Position numbers and translations under genes: made by a program. This document shows, piece by piece, positions 26,073 to 35,108 of a stretch of DNA of 41,329 nucleotides (its first letter is position 1; each line of letters begins with the position of its first letter). The notes beneath the pieces are model-generated. The model did no database searches, was not told the origin of the DNA, and saw only the letters and a list, made by a program, of their open reading frames with translations. This stretch comes from Paenibacillus thermotolerans (GTDB taxonomy: Bacteria; Bacillota; Bacilli; Paenibacillales; YIM-B00363), in the NCBI RefSeq assembly GCF_028745515.1, contig NZ_JAQZSG010000038.1, positions 1 to 41,329 of the forward strand, given 5' to 3'.

Positions 26073-27455
26073 TCAGAAATTCCGTTCACCAAACTGACGT
26101 TCCAGATAATGTTCAACAAGCTCGTCCACCCACAATTCTTGATGCAGCTTTAAACACTTCTTAGCTATTACCTCAATTAAGTCAGCGTCCCACTCGCAGT
26201 GCATTTGAACGACTCTGTTCTTCTCCGCTTGCGTCATTGGAATGCCCCTGGAAACATGCTGAGAGTAAGTCCCCTTTCCCATGAACCAAGCGCGAAAAGC
26301 GATCGGATACCTAAATTGAAGTCCTTGTGCGATACTTAATCCTGCTGCATCCAAATCGCCGGCGTACCATAGCTCAGTATCTTTGCCGGCTCCGACCAGC
26401 CAATCCAATAATCGAAGAACAGACGCAGACGGCTGCCCGTTGCCGCAGACGATGACCGGCTCCTTCCCCGCAACTTCATCACGGCTTCGCCGCATATCGG
26501 CATCGACCAACTCAGCAAAAATGGAAGGATTCTCTACCATAAAGATGCAAACCCCGTTCGATCTTTCCTTTTCGGATAATGCTTCCACTTGCCTAAGCGT
26601 AAGGATTCGCTCTTCTCGTTGACCCAGTAGTCCTGGCGCATAAAGCATTACTTGCGACGAGATATCGTCGTCAGCAACGCCGCTTCGCCGATAAATGTCA
26701 CGAATGAGAAGTGCTTGCGAGCCTGTTGGCGTAAAGGAAGTCGAAGCCTCATCTTCCCCCTGCTCCTCGAAGTCCGCATCGGTCGACAGCCCGCTTAAAG
26801 CTTGCAGCCCCCACCAAAACAATCGCCCCAACGAATATTTCCAATCAAATGCATGGGCATCCCCGGTAATTTGCGCAGATAAAATCGGCAATCGAATCGC
26901 TTTTTCCCGATGAATTGTCCTCACCATTTGCAAGCCTAGTAAACAATGCGTTAGGCATTGTGCGGCGTCTTCTGGCCCTTCCTTCGCAAACAAATGTCGA
27001 AGCGTTCGCGCCCCTTTGGCGGTCTCCTCGCGAATACCGGAGGCCCAGACTAAAAGCGGTTCATCCGTATCTGCCCTAATCCCAGAGTCTTGTATCGCTT
27101 GATCGACCAGAGCGCGCCACCGAGCATTAACGACTTCTGTCTGTTCCGTCCTCGTCAAGACCGTGTCTCCGCTCATGATTGCCAACAACTCCGGAATCGA
27201 CAAGGCGAACCTGCTATCCTTAAGAATCGTTTCAAATTGTTTAATCGAGTATCTTTTCGTTAAACGTCCCTCGCTAGCCGTATACGTTCCATAATAATCA
27301 TCCAAAGTTTCACGCTCTTCCTCCGTCACGTGCTGCAGCGTAACGAATCCGCGCGCCCCCGACTTTGACGATTCATAACGATTCTTAAGCTCTTCGAGGA
27401 ACCTTTTAAACCCGATCCGTCCAAAATACTGCCTTATCGCAACCTCCCGATTCAC
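26073..27455 (-). CDS. jetD: Wadjet nuclease subunit JetD (TIGR02679/DUF2399-type)
   Basis: A 460-residue TOPRIM-containing subunit that cleaves the DNA caught by the Wadjet SMC complex. The C-terminal TOPRIM-like region has the acidic residue in FMVENPSIF (E308) and the DxD in YAGDLDAAG (D367, D369), the pattern of Spo11/topoisomerase VI and MksG/JetD nucleases. The N-terminal part corresponds to the DUF3323-type arm. The GTG start overlaps the jetC stop by 4 bases (GTGA), so translation is coupled. Last gene of the operon. All key acidic residues are intact, so it should be active. Confidence 0.9.
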   Translation of the reverse strand: MNREVAIRQYFGRIGFKRFLEELKNRYESSKSGARGFVTLQHVTEEERETLDDYYGTYTASEGRLTKRYSIKQFETILKDSRFALSIPELLAIMSGDTVLTRTEQTEVVNARWRALVDQAIQDSGIRADTDEPLLVWASGIREETAKGARTLRHLFAKEGPEDAAQCLTHCLLGLQMVRTIHREKAIRLPILSAQITGDAHAFDWKYSLGRLFWWGLQALSGLSTDADFEEQGEDEASTSFTPTGSQALLIRDIYRRSGVADDDISSQVMLYAPGLLGQREERILTLRQVEALSEKERSNGVCIFMVENPSIFAELVDADMRRSRDEVAGKEPVIVCGNGQPSASVLRLLDWLVGAGKDTELWYAGDLDAAGLSIAQGLQFRYPIAFRAWFMGKGTYSQHVSRGIPMTQAEKNRVVQMHCEWDADLIEVIAKKCLKLHQELWVDELVEHYLERQFGERNF

Positions 27456-30400
27456 GCGCCGACCTCTTCCTCATGAGGAGCAGCAGGCTCCAAAATTTTC
27501 CCGTTCCATCTGTAACGCATTACTGTTACGAAGTTGGCATCTTTAGGTCTGTAAATTTCACAGATCGCAAGTTTAGGAACCGTATCATAGCATCCCCACA
27601 GCACTTGCGAGGTCATCATATAATCGAAATCCATTTCCGTAAGCAACCCGAACAGGTCACGAATGTTCTCTTCGTCTACGCCGGCGAACGCTTCATCCAG
27701 CGATATGATCTTCGGTGCGTCAGGGCGGGCGTCCGCATAGCGGGAATAAGTTGCTGCGAACAACGGAATATACATCGACATTGCTTTCTCGCCGCCGCTC
27801 AGCACGTTGAATCGAGCATCCGTCAGCTCCCTGTATTGCGTCTCGTCACCCTTCTTATATCGAAGCGAAAACTGAAACCACGAACGATAATCCAACATGT
27901 CGTAAATATGCTTACGCAGCGCTTCCCGCTCCTCCACGGCTTCTTGTTTCGCCCACTGCACGCGCGAGCGGAAGTGCGCGACCAACTGCTCGATCTCATC
28001 GTCATGGAGCAGATGCGCATCCCTCCGCAACAACGTTACGAGCTCATCGGTGTTTAATTCCGATTCCGAATTCGCCGCCTTAGGAAGCCACTGCAGCTGA
28101 AGCTTCAAACCGCTCGAAGTATCCCGCTCCGCCATTAAACGATTCATGTCCTTCAGCCATTGCTCGGCACGTTGAATGCGTTGACGAATCGACTTGCCGA
28201 CACTGCGCAAAATGATTTCTTCGAACAATTCCCGGTCCTTCTCGCTTAAATATCTCTCTTGCTCCGCAATCATCGCCTCGATTTCTGTAAAGAGAGCGGA
28301 CGGCTTCTGCGGCCGATTACGATCCCGCATCGAAACGATCGTGATGCGCCCTTGCTCGTTAATTTCGGCTTCCAACACATATTCTGCCAAGAGGTGCTTG
28401 GAGGCGTTATAATAATCTTGGAGCGTACCGCTCAACTTTTCCCGGTTAGAGCGGGAAACTAACGGTTCCACCTTCGTTACGATCGCTTTGCACTCCGCCA
28501 ACACTTCGCGCTCTGCATCCTCTTTCAGCTGTTGATCCATCGTTTCGGGTACCAACCGCAGCCGCCACTCCGTTAAGAAGGAGCGATACGCTCGGTAATA
28601 CCGTTCGGCAGATTCGCGCCCTTGTTCTTCCGCATTCGTCTGACGTTCTTGCAACCGACCAATACGGCCCGCCAAACCGGTTATTTCGCCGATCAATCGA
28701 TTCTCATCGTTTTTCAGTTGCTGCTTACTCCGTTTCAACTCGCTGATTCGTGCGTGCAAATCCCCGATACCAAGCTCGTCCATCAGCTTTCGCAGCTGCT
28801 TCGCTTTCTCGGCAAGCTCTCGTTGCTTTAGAAGAAGCTCGTCCCGATTGTCTTGTTCCGTCTCCGCCAACTCCGCTTGCAGCTTTGCTTCTTCTTCTAG
28901 GGATTGCGCCTCGATATTCTTTTGACGATACTCCCTCCAATCGGATTGAAGCTGCGAAATTCCTTCGAGATAACCGCCCATTGCACGCAACGCATCTTGT
29001 AAATCGACTAGCGTCTTGAGGCGAGTCCAACGAGATACGGCGACGATCAGTTGCTGCTTTAACTCCGACCAATACCGCTGCTTCTCCCGCAGTTCCTCAG
29101 CCTTCTTCTGCTCCTGTTCCAACAGAATCCGAAACCTGGACTCAGCTTCGTACTGCGACTTCCAGGCGGTGACCAACGTTTCATGAAACATGTCATGAAG
29201 CGGAAAGCGAGACAATTCTGCCTCAATGTCTTCAATGGACGACTCCGACGAACGGATCGCAGCATTCAATAGCTCAATCTGCTCCATGCAATCGTCTATC
29301 AAACGCTGAAGACGTGCAATCTCAGCGCGTTTAAACTGCTTTTGAGCCTCTTTCCCGATATATTGCGCCTGATGCTTCGCCCCGTCCATTTTTCCTACAA
29401 GCGGCCCAAGCTGATAAAAGTTTCTGCCAATTGCAGATCCAGTTGGCTCCATTGCCAAAGATGCGGGATCGAATACTTCTCCCCAAGCAAAGGAACGCAG
29501 CGCCGCTTCGATCTGTTGCTCCGTCAGCCCCGACTCGACGGAAGGAAGCGGCCGCAACACATCTGCTAATGTATAGCCCCACTCAAGGGGCTGCGACGCG
29601 ATCCAAACTTCTTCATCGTTCGGCTGAACGCGGCCAATGTGCCCGTCCGGCCGAATCCACGCGTCAAGTACACCGCTTTGCAACAAAGCGTATTCAACGC
29701 TTGCTTGCTGTTCCGGACCGATATGCGGGTGAAATTCGCATACCTCGTAAAGCGGCGCGCCTTGCCCTTGGCCGTATCGCGCGCGTGTACCGACCCTTGA
29801 CTCGGTTCGCGGCGGTTCAGGCTCGCGCGACTGCTCCCACGATTTCTTCTCCTCCGCCAATTGATCGAGATCGGCTTTCAGAGCTTGCACTTTCTGTTCT
29901 TGTTCCAGCTTCAAAATAAGAAACTCCTGCTTCTGTTGTTCCGCCGCTTGACGTGCCGGTCGAAGCACCGATTCGACGTCTTGTTGCTTGAACGACAAGA
30001 CGCTGCTTGCCGAGAACATCGACTGCACCGCAGTTTCGTCCAATCGTAATTGCCGCAGCGACTGCTTCCATTCGAGTAATCGATCTTTCCAATGCTGCAG
30101 CGCCGACGCCGCGGCTTCTTCCTCGCTGCGCAACTGCACCTCCGCCTGATCCCGCTCGGCGCGAATCGAACCAAGCTGTTTATCGTATTCCGTAACGAGC
30201 AGACCCGCTTCCCTTTCTTGTTCCGCTTTCTTCTTTGCCTCTTCAATCGCTTGAACATGCTTGTCCACGTCATTACGCCATGCCGAAAGAAACGTCAGCT
30301 CCTCCGGGGGATGCGGACTCCAATATCTAGCGTAAATATAATGCTCCGAAAATTCGATATCGCCTGCCAAACCGTCGAGCTCTTCAAGGGTATCGCGCTG

Positions 30401-31603
30401 CGTCCTCAACAACTCGTTTTGCTTCTTTCTCGCTTGGTCTGCCGATATTTCCGCCTTCTCTTGCTTTTGAAGCGCTAACGTGAGCCGATTTTGCGCTTGA
30501 GTGACGTACTGCTCCGTTTCCGAAAGCAACTTCTCAGCTTGCTCCAGCTCCCGTTGTTTCTCCATCGCTTCGCTTCTTCCGATCAAATCCAACTCCGTCT
30601 CGACTGCCAATAACGCTTGCGCTGTTTCGTCTTGACGAATTTTCGTTTGTTCTTCTTCCTGCTGCGCCTGCATCAAATCCTTGCGAACCTCCGCAATTTG
30701 CCGCTCCGCCGCTTCTTGGTTCGCCCGGGTTTCAAGCAACGCCGTCCCGCTTTGATACAGCAAAAAACGGTTATATTGGTCATAGCTGCGACTGATCTTG
30801 TCCAGTTCGAGCTTATGAAGCTTTAACTCTTCGAGACGGTCCGCCAGCTGATCCATGTCCTCCATCACTTCGGACAACGGACGAAGCTCCTCCTCTTGAA
30901 GCGGCGGCAACGCTTGGTTAAGAATATCGTATATCGCCGTAGGTTTTACGTCTTTTGAAAGTTTCGGACTCCGCAGCTGGATAAGCAACTGAAGCAAGTC
31001 CCCGTATGCTTCTTTATCGTGGTACCCAAACAACGTGCGGTTCACAAGATCACGATATGCCCGCTGTTCTTGAACGACTTGACCTCCGGAACCGATCCGT
31101 TCTTCCAGAGCTTTGCGGTCAAGCGGAAATTTGCCTTGACCCTCAAGAAGCAACACGCGATCGTACAACCAGAAATCTTGATTCATACGGCGGCCGTCTT
31201 CCAGCACAAAACCCCAGAAACCGACCTGCGCCATACCGCGCCTCGCCCTAAGGCCAATACCGATCGTCTTGTAAATGTTCTTAGCCGGATGATAAAACTC
31301 TAACCATAGATATCCCGTTCGGTCCGAATGCTCATCCTTATCCCCGAGTAAGTAGTACTCGATTTTCCGATCTTTCGAGCCGAACGGATCAAGCCGGTGC
31401 GGCCGCTTATCTCCGTCGAGAACGAGCGGAATGAAGCTTTGCATCGTCACCGACTTGCCGGCGCCGTTCGTCCCGCGAAGCACAAGCCGGCCGTCCTCCA
31501 GGATGAACTCCTCATCCTCGTAAAACCAAAAATTAAGAATTCCGGCACGGTTCATCTGCCAACGATGGCTCATTTGTGCTTCTCCTATTTCTTCTATGCT
31601 CAT
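27452..31603 (-). CDS. jetC: Wadjet SMC-like ATPase JetC (TIGR02680-type)
   Basis: A 1383-residue SMC/MukB-like motor that would extrude DNA loops and measure circular plasmids. Walker A is GTNGAGKS (44-51), the ABC signature is LSGGEK (1268-1273) and Walker B is IISLDEAF (D1303, E1304). Long Glu/Gln/Lys/Arg-rich coiled coils run at about 280-560 and 770-1000, with a hinge-like globular region between, near ARYGQGQGAPLYEVCEFHPH. Length and motifs match TIGR02680 proteins, usually assigned to Wadjet type II. The ATG at 31603 overlaps the jetB stop (ATGA). An ATG at 31573 with AGGAGAAG at good spacing is an equally plausible start. Confidence 0.93.
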   Translation of the reverse strand: MSIEEIGEAQMSHRWQMNRAGILNFWFYEDEEFILEDGRLVLRGTNGAGKSVTMQSFIPLVLDGDKRPHRLDPFGSKDRKIEYYLLGDKDEHSDRTGYLWLEFYHPAKNIYKTIGIGLRARRGMAQVGFWGFVLEDGRRMNQDFWLYDRVLLLEGQGKFPLDRKALEERIGSGGQVVQEQRAYRDLVNRTLFGYHDKEAYGDLLQLLIQLRSPKLSKDVKPTAIYDILNQALPPLQEEELRPLSEVMEDMDQLADRLEELKLHKLELDKISRSYDQYNRFLLYQSGTALLETRANQEAAERQIAEVRKDLMQAQQEEEQTKIRQDETAQALLAVETELDLIGRSEAMEKQRELEQAEKLLSETEQYVTQAQNRLTLALQKQEKAEISADQARKKQNELLRTQRDTLEELDGLAGDIEFSEHYIYARYWSPHPPEELTFLSAWRNDVDKHVQAIEEAKKKAEQEREAGLLVTEYDKQLGSIRAERDQAEVQLRSEEEAAASALQHWKDRLLEWKQSLRQLRLDETAVQSMFSASSVLSFKQQDVESVLRPARQAAEQQKQEFLILKLEQEQKVQALKADLDQLAEEKKSWEQSREPEPPRTESRVGTRARYGQGQGAPLYEVCEFHPHIGPEQQASVEYALLQSGVLDAWIRPDGHIGRVQPNDEEVWIASQPLEWGYTLADVLRPLPSVESGLTEQQIEAALRSFAWGEVFDPASLAMEPTGSAIGRNFYQLGPLVGKMDGAKHQAQYIGKEAQKQFKRAEIARLQRLIDDCMEQIELLNAAIRSSESSIEDIEAELSRFPLHDMFHETLVTAWKSQYEAESRFRILLEQEQKKAEELREKQRYWSELKQQLIVAVSRWTRLKTLVDLQDALRAMGGYLEGISQLQSDWREYRQKNIEAQSLEEEAKLQAELAETEQDNRDELLLKQRELAEKAKQLRKLMDELGIGDLHARISELKRSKQQLKNDENRLIGEITGLAGRIGRLQERQTNAEEQGRESAERYYRAYRSFLTEWRLRLVPETMDQQLKEDAEREVLAECKAIVTKVEPLVSRSNREKLSGTLQDYYNASKHLLAEYVLEAEINEQGRITIVSMRDRNRPQKPSALFTEIEAMIAEQERYLSEKDRELFEEIILRSVGKSIRQRIQRAEQWLKDMNRLMAERDTSSGLKLQLQWLPKAANSESELNTDELVTLLRRDAHLLHDDEIEQLVAHFRSRVQWAKQEAVEEREALRKHIYDMLDYRSWFQFSLRYKKGDETQYRELTDARFNVLSGGEKAMSMYIPLFAATYSRYADARPDAPKIISLDEAFAGVDEENIRDLFGLLTEMDFDYMMTSQVLWGCYDTVPKLAICEIYRPKDANFVTVMRYRWNGKILEPAAPHEEEVGA

Positions 31604-32844
31604 ATCTGACCCGCCTCCTCCTCATCCAACGAATAATCCGCATTCCAGCGCGACACGATCGCCGAAACGACAAACCGCGAGCCGCTTTCGCCTTTGTTCT
31701 TCCATGTGCCAAGCTTCCATTCGGCCATATGGTCGGTCAGCGCCACTGCCAGTTCGCTCAATCCCATCTCCCGATGTTCTTTGCTCCAGAAGTCGCCGTA
31801 TTTTTGCTTTAATAAATAAATAATGGCTTCGACATCTGTTTGCGTCAGTTCGACGGTTCCTTGTTCGGTTACATACCAATCCCGGGTATCCAGACGTCTA
31901 CGCAGTTCTCCTGCAAACAACAGGACGAGATCGGATACGCCGGCCGCTGTCGGAAACAGCGTGCATTCCGCCGTCAGTTCGGGATAGAAAAAAAACAATC
32001 CTTCGCGGTACCGACTTCCTTCCATTCCAAACATAAAGCGCAGATTGTCCATGATTGCTCGGCGTTGCGTCACCACATAGTATAAATCGTCCGCGCTCCA
32101 CTCCCGATCGGCTACGACGGGTTCGATCAGCAGCCGCCGATACACCCGGTGACGCCGCTTGCGCTGTTCCCCGTCGCTCGTTTCCGGATACAGCAACTGT
32201 TCCTGATGATCGTCGATATTTCGGTATTGCTTGAGCTCCCTTGGAAAATTCCGCAATACGAACCGGGCCAACGGTGCGCACTCGTAAAGCACATTTTTCT
32301 GCGTGTTGTGCGCCCAATCCGCCTCCTCGCCGTCGATGTGAACAAGTACGCCTAACTGGCGCAGCTTCTTCAGCGCACGTACCATCGACAATCGATGCTG
32401 ATAATTTTCCCAGTCCAACGAAATGTTCGTCGTCCTGACTTGCTCGCTCACTTGTTCGACGATATCGGTAAGTACGAATTGATCCAGTTCCGTCTTCGAC
32501 TCCAAAAACCACAAACAATACGCAAACAGGGCGTAATCGCGAGGATCGCGAAATTCCGGAAAGCCCATCCACGGCTCCGCGATCAACGGCGATTTGTCGA
32601 GCTTGGCCATTGTCCGGGTTATAATCAATAAAAAACCCGTATATTCGGCAAACCAATCGCGCAACTCCGTATATTGATCCTTGATCCAATAAAACAGCTC
32701 CGGATCCTGTTCCTTCGTAATCCAAGGACGGTTAAGCAATGCGTGAGCGCACGTCCGACGCCGTTCGTTCCACTGCTCGGCATCCGCCCGCTTGTTCGTG
32801 CGCATTCTGCGGATGGCATAAGACGTAGTCCCTCCTCTAGCCAC
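31600..32844 (-). CDS. jetB: Wadjet accessory subunit JetB (TIGR02678/DUF2398-type)
   Basis: A 414-residue winged-helix-rich subunit equivalent to MukE/MksE, which works with JetA on the JetC heads. Typical features are the arginine-rich N-terminus, the middle DPRDYALFAYCLWFLESK and the C-terminal WSKEHREMGLSELAVALTDHMAEWK. The frame is open to 32934. The GTG at 32844 has GGAGGGGGG eight bases upstream and overlaps the jetA stop by 8 bases, so I take it as the start; an ATG at 32805 lacks a site. It overlaps jetC by 4 bases. Longer than the roughly 200-residue DUF4194 JetB of type I systems. Confidence 0.88.
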   Translation of the reverse strand: MARGGTTSYAIRRMRTNKRADAEQWNERRRTCAHALLNRPWITKEQDPELFYWIKDQYTELRDWFAEYTGFLLIITRTMAKLDKSPLIAEPWMGFPEFRDPRDYALFAYCLWFLESKTELDQFVLTDIVEQVSEQVRTTNISLDWENYQHRLSMVRALKKLRQLGVLVHIDGEEADWAHNTQKNVLYECAPLARFVLRNFPRELKQYRNIDDHQEQLLYPETSDGEQRKRRHRVYRRLLIEPVVADREWSADDLYYVVTQRRAIMDNLRFMFGMEGSRYREGLFFFYPELTAECTLFPTAAGVSDLVLLFAGELRRRLDTRDWYVTEQGTVELTQTDVEAIIYLLKQKYGDFWSKEHREMGLSELAVALTDHMAEWKLGTWKNKGESGSRFVVSAIVSRWNADYSLDEEEAGQI

Positions 32845-34342
32845 GAACGACGCCCCCCTCCGACACTTCGATTCGATAGTTCCGCATGTGCAAATCGCCG
32901 TCTTCCGAGCGAAGCACCGCCTCGTCCCGCGCATTCGGAATCTTCATCGAGATTCGTTGTCCGTCGGCTGTGACGAACGATCTCGAAGACGAAGCCGTAC
33001 AGCGCCCGATCCATTGCAGCAGTTGCATTCGTTCCTTGCGCTTCAACACCGGCAGCTCTGATACCGGCACTTCGCCGTAGCTTTTCATTTTTTCAACGAA
33101 TGCCCGCTCCTCCGCCAACTGCGCCTCGACCTGCGCCCGGTACGCCTCGCGTTTCGCCGCGTAACTCCGCATGGGCTCCGATACCGAGCGTGCCGTTCGT
33201 TTGCGGCTGCGTGTTCGAATGAGCCGAACGTTCGGCGGCTCCGTCCACGTTGAAGCGTCCGATCGTTCCGTATCACGGACGTCTTCCCCTTGCAGATGTC
33301 GAGTCGGGAACAAACCGAATACATATGCAGCGTAACAATGAGCTTCCTCTAAGCTTTCGATGGCGGCGAATCGTTCGGCGACCGCTTCAAGATCGTTGCG
33401 CCTGCTGACGCCTCCGCGCCTTCGCTCTTGAAGGCGAACTGCGCTGCGTACCACCTTGGCGATTGCTTCCTTGGTCGCTTTCTCGAGCAAGGTCAACTCG
33501 CTTAGCTCCACACCGTCCCCTACAAACCATCGTCTTACGTTCAACCAGCCCTGCAAATATTCCGCCTGCAGTACGTCCACTGGCTTTGCTTCTTCTAATC
33601 GCGGTCTCCGAAGTTCATCCTCCAGCACCCTTTCCAAATACAAGTCTCTTAGACCGTCGCCGATCTTCAGCAGCTGTCCTTCGATTTTGTATGCGCCTCG
33701 TTGGAGTCCTTTGACAAAGTACTGCAAATAATTGACGAGATTATCCTTTAACGCAAGAAAGCCGTCCGTCGCCATCATTTCTTCGGCTTGCATGGTATGC
33801 ATGCTCGCGATGAAATCCGTCGCATTGTCGTGCATCGTTTTGAAGGCGACATATAGTTTCTCCCAAATTTGCAACGCTTCTCCGGGCTCCAGCAAGTCCG
33901 CCTTGCTCCGGATTTCCTGCAAACAAGCTGATATCGTATCGAAGTACGTCGTCTCAAGAGAACCGCCGAAGCCTTTCACCTTCTCCAGCGTCTCCAGCAT
34001 CCGCTCAATCTCAATAGAGTATGGCGTCAGCAAATACTGACTTCTCTTTCGCATATACTCCTCGAGCGACAGCGCACGTCCGCCGTCATGGCGAGACGTC
34101 ACATTTCCCCAGCCCTTCAAGCTTTCGAGATCCGACTGGCACTGATCCAATGTGTAATCCGCTAGAACGCCGAGGTCTCGGACACCTTCGTAAATTTCTT
34201 CCGGACGGAGCCAATACCGTAAACGTTGATACTCTACATACATGTATCGCATAATGGCGCGATATCTCGATACATTTTGCGCTGTCAAATAACTCAATTC
34301 CGTAACCGCCCGCAAGCTGGCAGGAGATATAATTTCGTCCAC
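32837..34342 (-). CDS. jetA: Wadjet kleisin-like subunit JetA (TIGR02677/DUF2397-type)
   Basis: A 501-residue subunit equivalent to the kleisin MukF/MksF, which bridges the JetC heads. It opens with helical sequence typical of DUF2397 proteins (LSYLTAQNVSRYRAIMRYMYVEYQRL) and has a central helical region and a charged Arg-rich linker near residues 375-410. The C-terminal domain has LLQWIGRCTASSSRSFVTADG. It starts at a GTG at 34342 preceded by GGGAGGGAG. The upstream unknown gene ends 61 bp before, with no terminator between, so transcription probably comes from beyond that gene. Confidence 0.9.
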   Translation of the reverse strand: MDEIISPASLRAVTELSYLTAQNVSRYRAIMRYMYVEYQRLRYWLRPEEIYEGVRDLGVLADYTLDQCQSDLESLKGWGNVTSRHDGGRALSLEEYMRKRSQYLLTPYSIEIERMLETLEKVKGFGGSLETTYFDTISACLQEIRSKADLLEPGEALQIWEKLYVAFKTMHDNATDFIASMHTMQAEEMMATDGFLALKDNLVNYLQYFVKGLQRGAYKIEGQLLKIGDGLRDLYLERVLEDELRRPRLEEAKPVDVLQAEYLQGWLNVRRWFVGDGVELSELTLLEKATKEAIAKVVRSAVRLQERRRGGVSRRNDLEAVAERFAAIESLEEAHCYAAYVFGLFPTRHLQGEDVRDTERSDASTWTEPPNVRLIRTRSRKRTARSVSEPMRSYAAKREAYRAQVEAQLAEERAFVEKMKSYGEVPVSELPVLKRKERMQLLQWIGRCTASSSRSFVTADGQRISMKIPNARDEAVLRSEDGDLHMRNYRIEVSEGGVVRG

Positions 34343-34403
34343 CCGACACTCCCTCCCTCAATGATTCTATTTTATCAACTGACGACGCGCGCGACGACTG
34401 CTA

Positions 34404-35003
34404 CTAGTTGGGAGAGGCGAGGTACATTTTGCCTTTCAACTGAATGTACTTTTGTGCGACGGCGACAACTTTTTCACGAGGCGCAAAAGCAAGATGATTC
34501 ATCGGTACCCACCTTGTGTCGCCCTTTAATAAGTCCCAGTACACAACTTCTCGATATTGAGGCAGTGGAGCTTCAAGTCGGAAGGTAGATAAAGTGTTGA
34601 ACACCGGCGGCCACTGATGTACCGTGTCCAATCTGCCGTATTCGAAGAAAACAATTCTGCTTCGCTTAGCCTCGTACGCATAGGTGAAAGGAATTTCCAA
34701 CGATACCCTTGTATTTAATTCGTTTTTTCCCAACACAAAGAGGTTTTGGTGATATGTGAGTATTTCAAAGACATCCGAGTAGTTGTGTTGCGCGATTTGG
34801 ATGAAATGATTCAGAAACTGCTTTGTTAATTGTCTAGCGTAGGGTTGATCTGCATATCGTTCATACTGGTAAAATCCGGAGCCTCCAAACATGAGTTTCA
34901 ATTGCTGCTGCATGTCCCTAATCGCCAATGCAAAATGTAGCTTCCCTGTGCTTGGAATCCCAAAATAAGCACGATAAAAATTGTAAATTGACGGACATCT
35001 CAC
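34404..35003 (-). CDS. Unrecognised protein upstream of jetA
   Basis: I do not recognise this 199-residue protein. It is soluble, with no signal peptide, many aromatic residues, a helical N-terminal half (YNFYRAYFGIPSTGKLHFAL; LTKQFLNHFIQIAQHNYSD) and a strand-rich C-terminal half (SRIVFFEYGRLDTVHQWPPVF; REVVYWDLLKGDTRWVPM). No nuclease, NTPase or zinc motif is visible. The frame opens at a TTG at 35009, but GGGAGGAA is eight bases before the GTG at 35003. It shares strand with the Wadjet genes, and 61 bp with no terminator separates it from jetA, so it is likely the first gene of the operon. It could be a regulator, an extra sensor or a chance neighbour. Confidence 0.7.
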   Translation of the reverse strand: MRCPSIYNFYRAYFGIPSTGKLHFALAIRDMQQQLKLMFGGSGFYQYERYADQPYARQLTKQFLNHFIQIAQHNYSDVFEILTYHQNLFVLGKNELNTRVSLEIPFTYAYEAKRSRIVFFEYGRLDTVHQWPPVFNTLSTFRLEAPLPQYREVVYWDLLKGDTRWVPMNHLAFAPREKVVAVAQKYIQLKGKMYLASPN

Positions 35004-35108
35004 CCACAATTCCTCCCTGCCTCCGAGCCAAGCTCGTTATTAACTAAAGCGTAGACCGATCAACCAAAAGTTTTCAATCCCCCCTCAGTTTTATGGTTTA
35101 AATAACAA

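Noticed and set aside
32625-32814. An out-of-frame ATG behind AGGAGGG near the start of jetB, suggesting a frameshift
   Set aside because: The in-frame GTG at 32844 has its own strong GGAGGGGGG site and overlaps the jetA stop, so jetB needs no frameshift.
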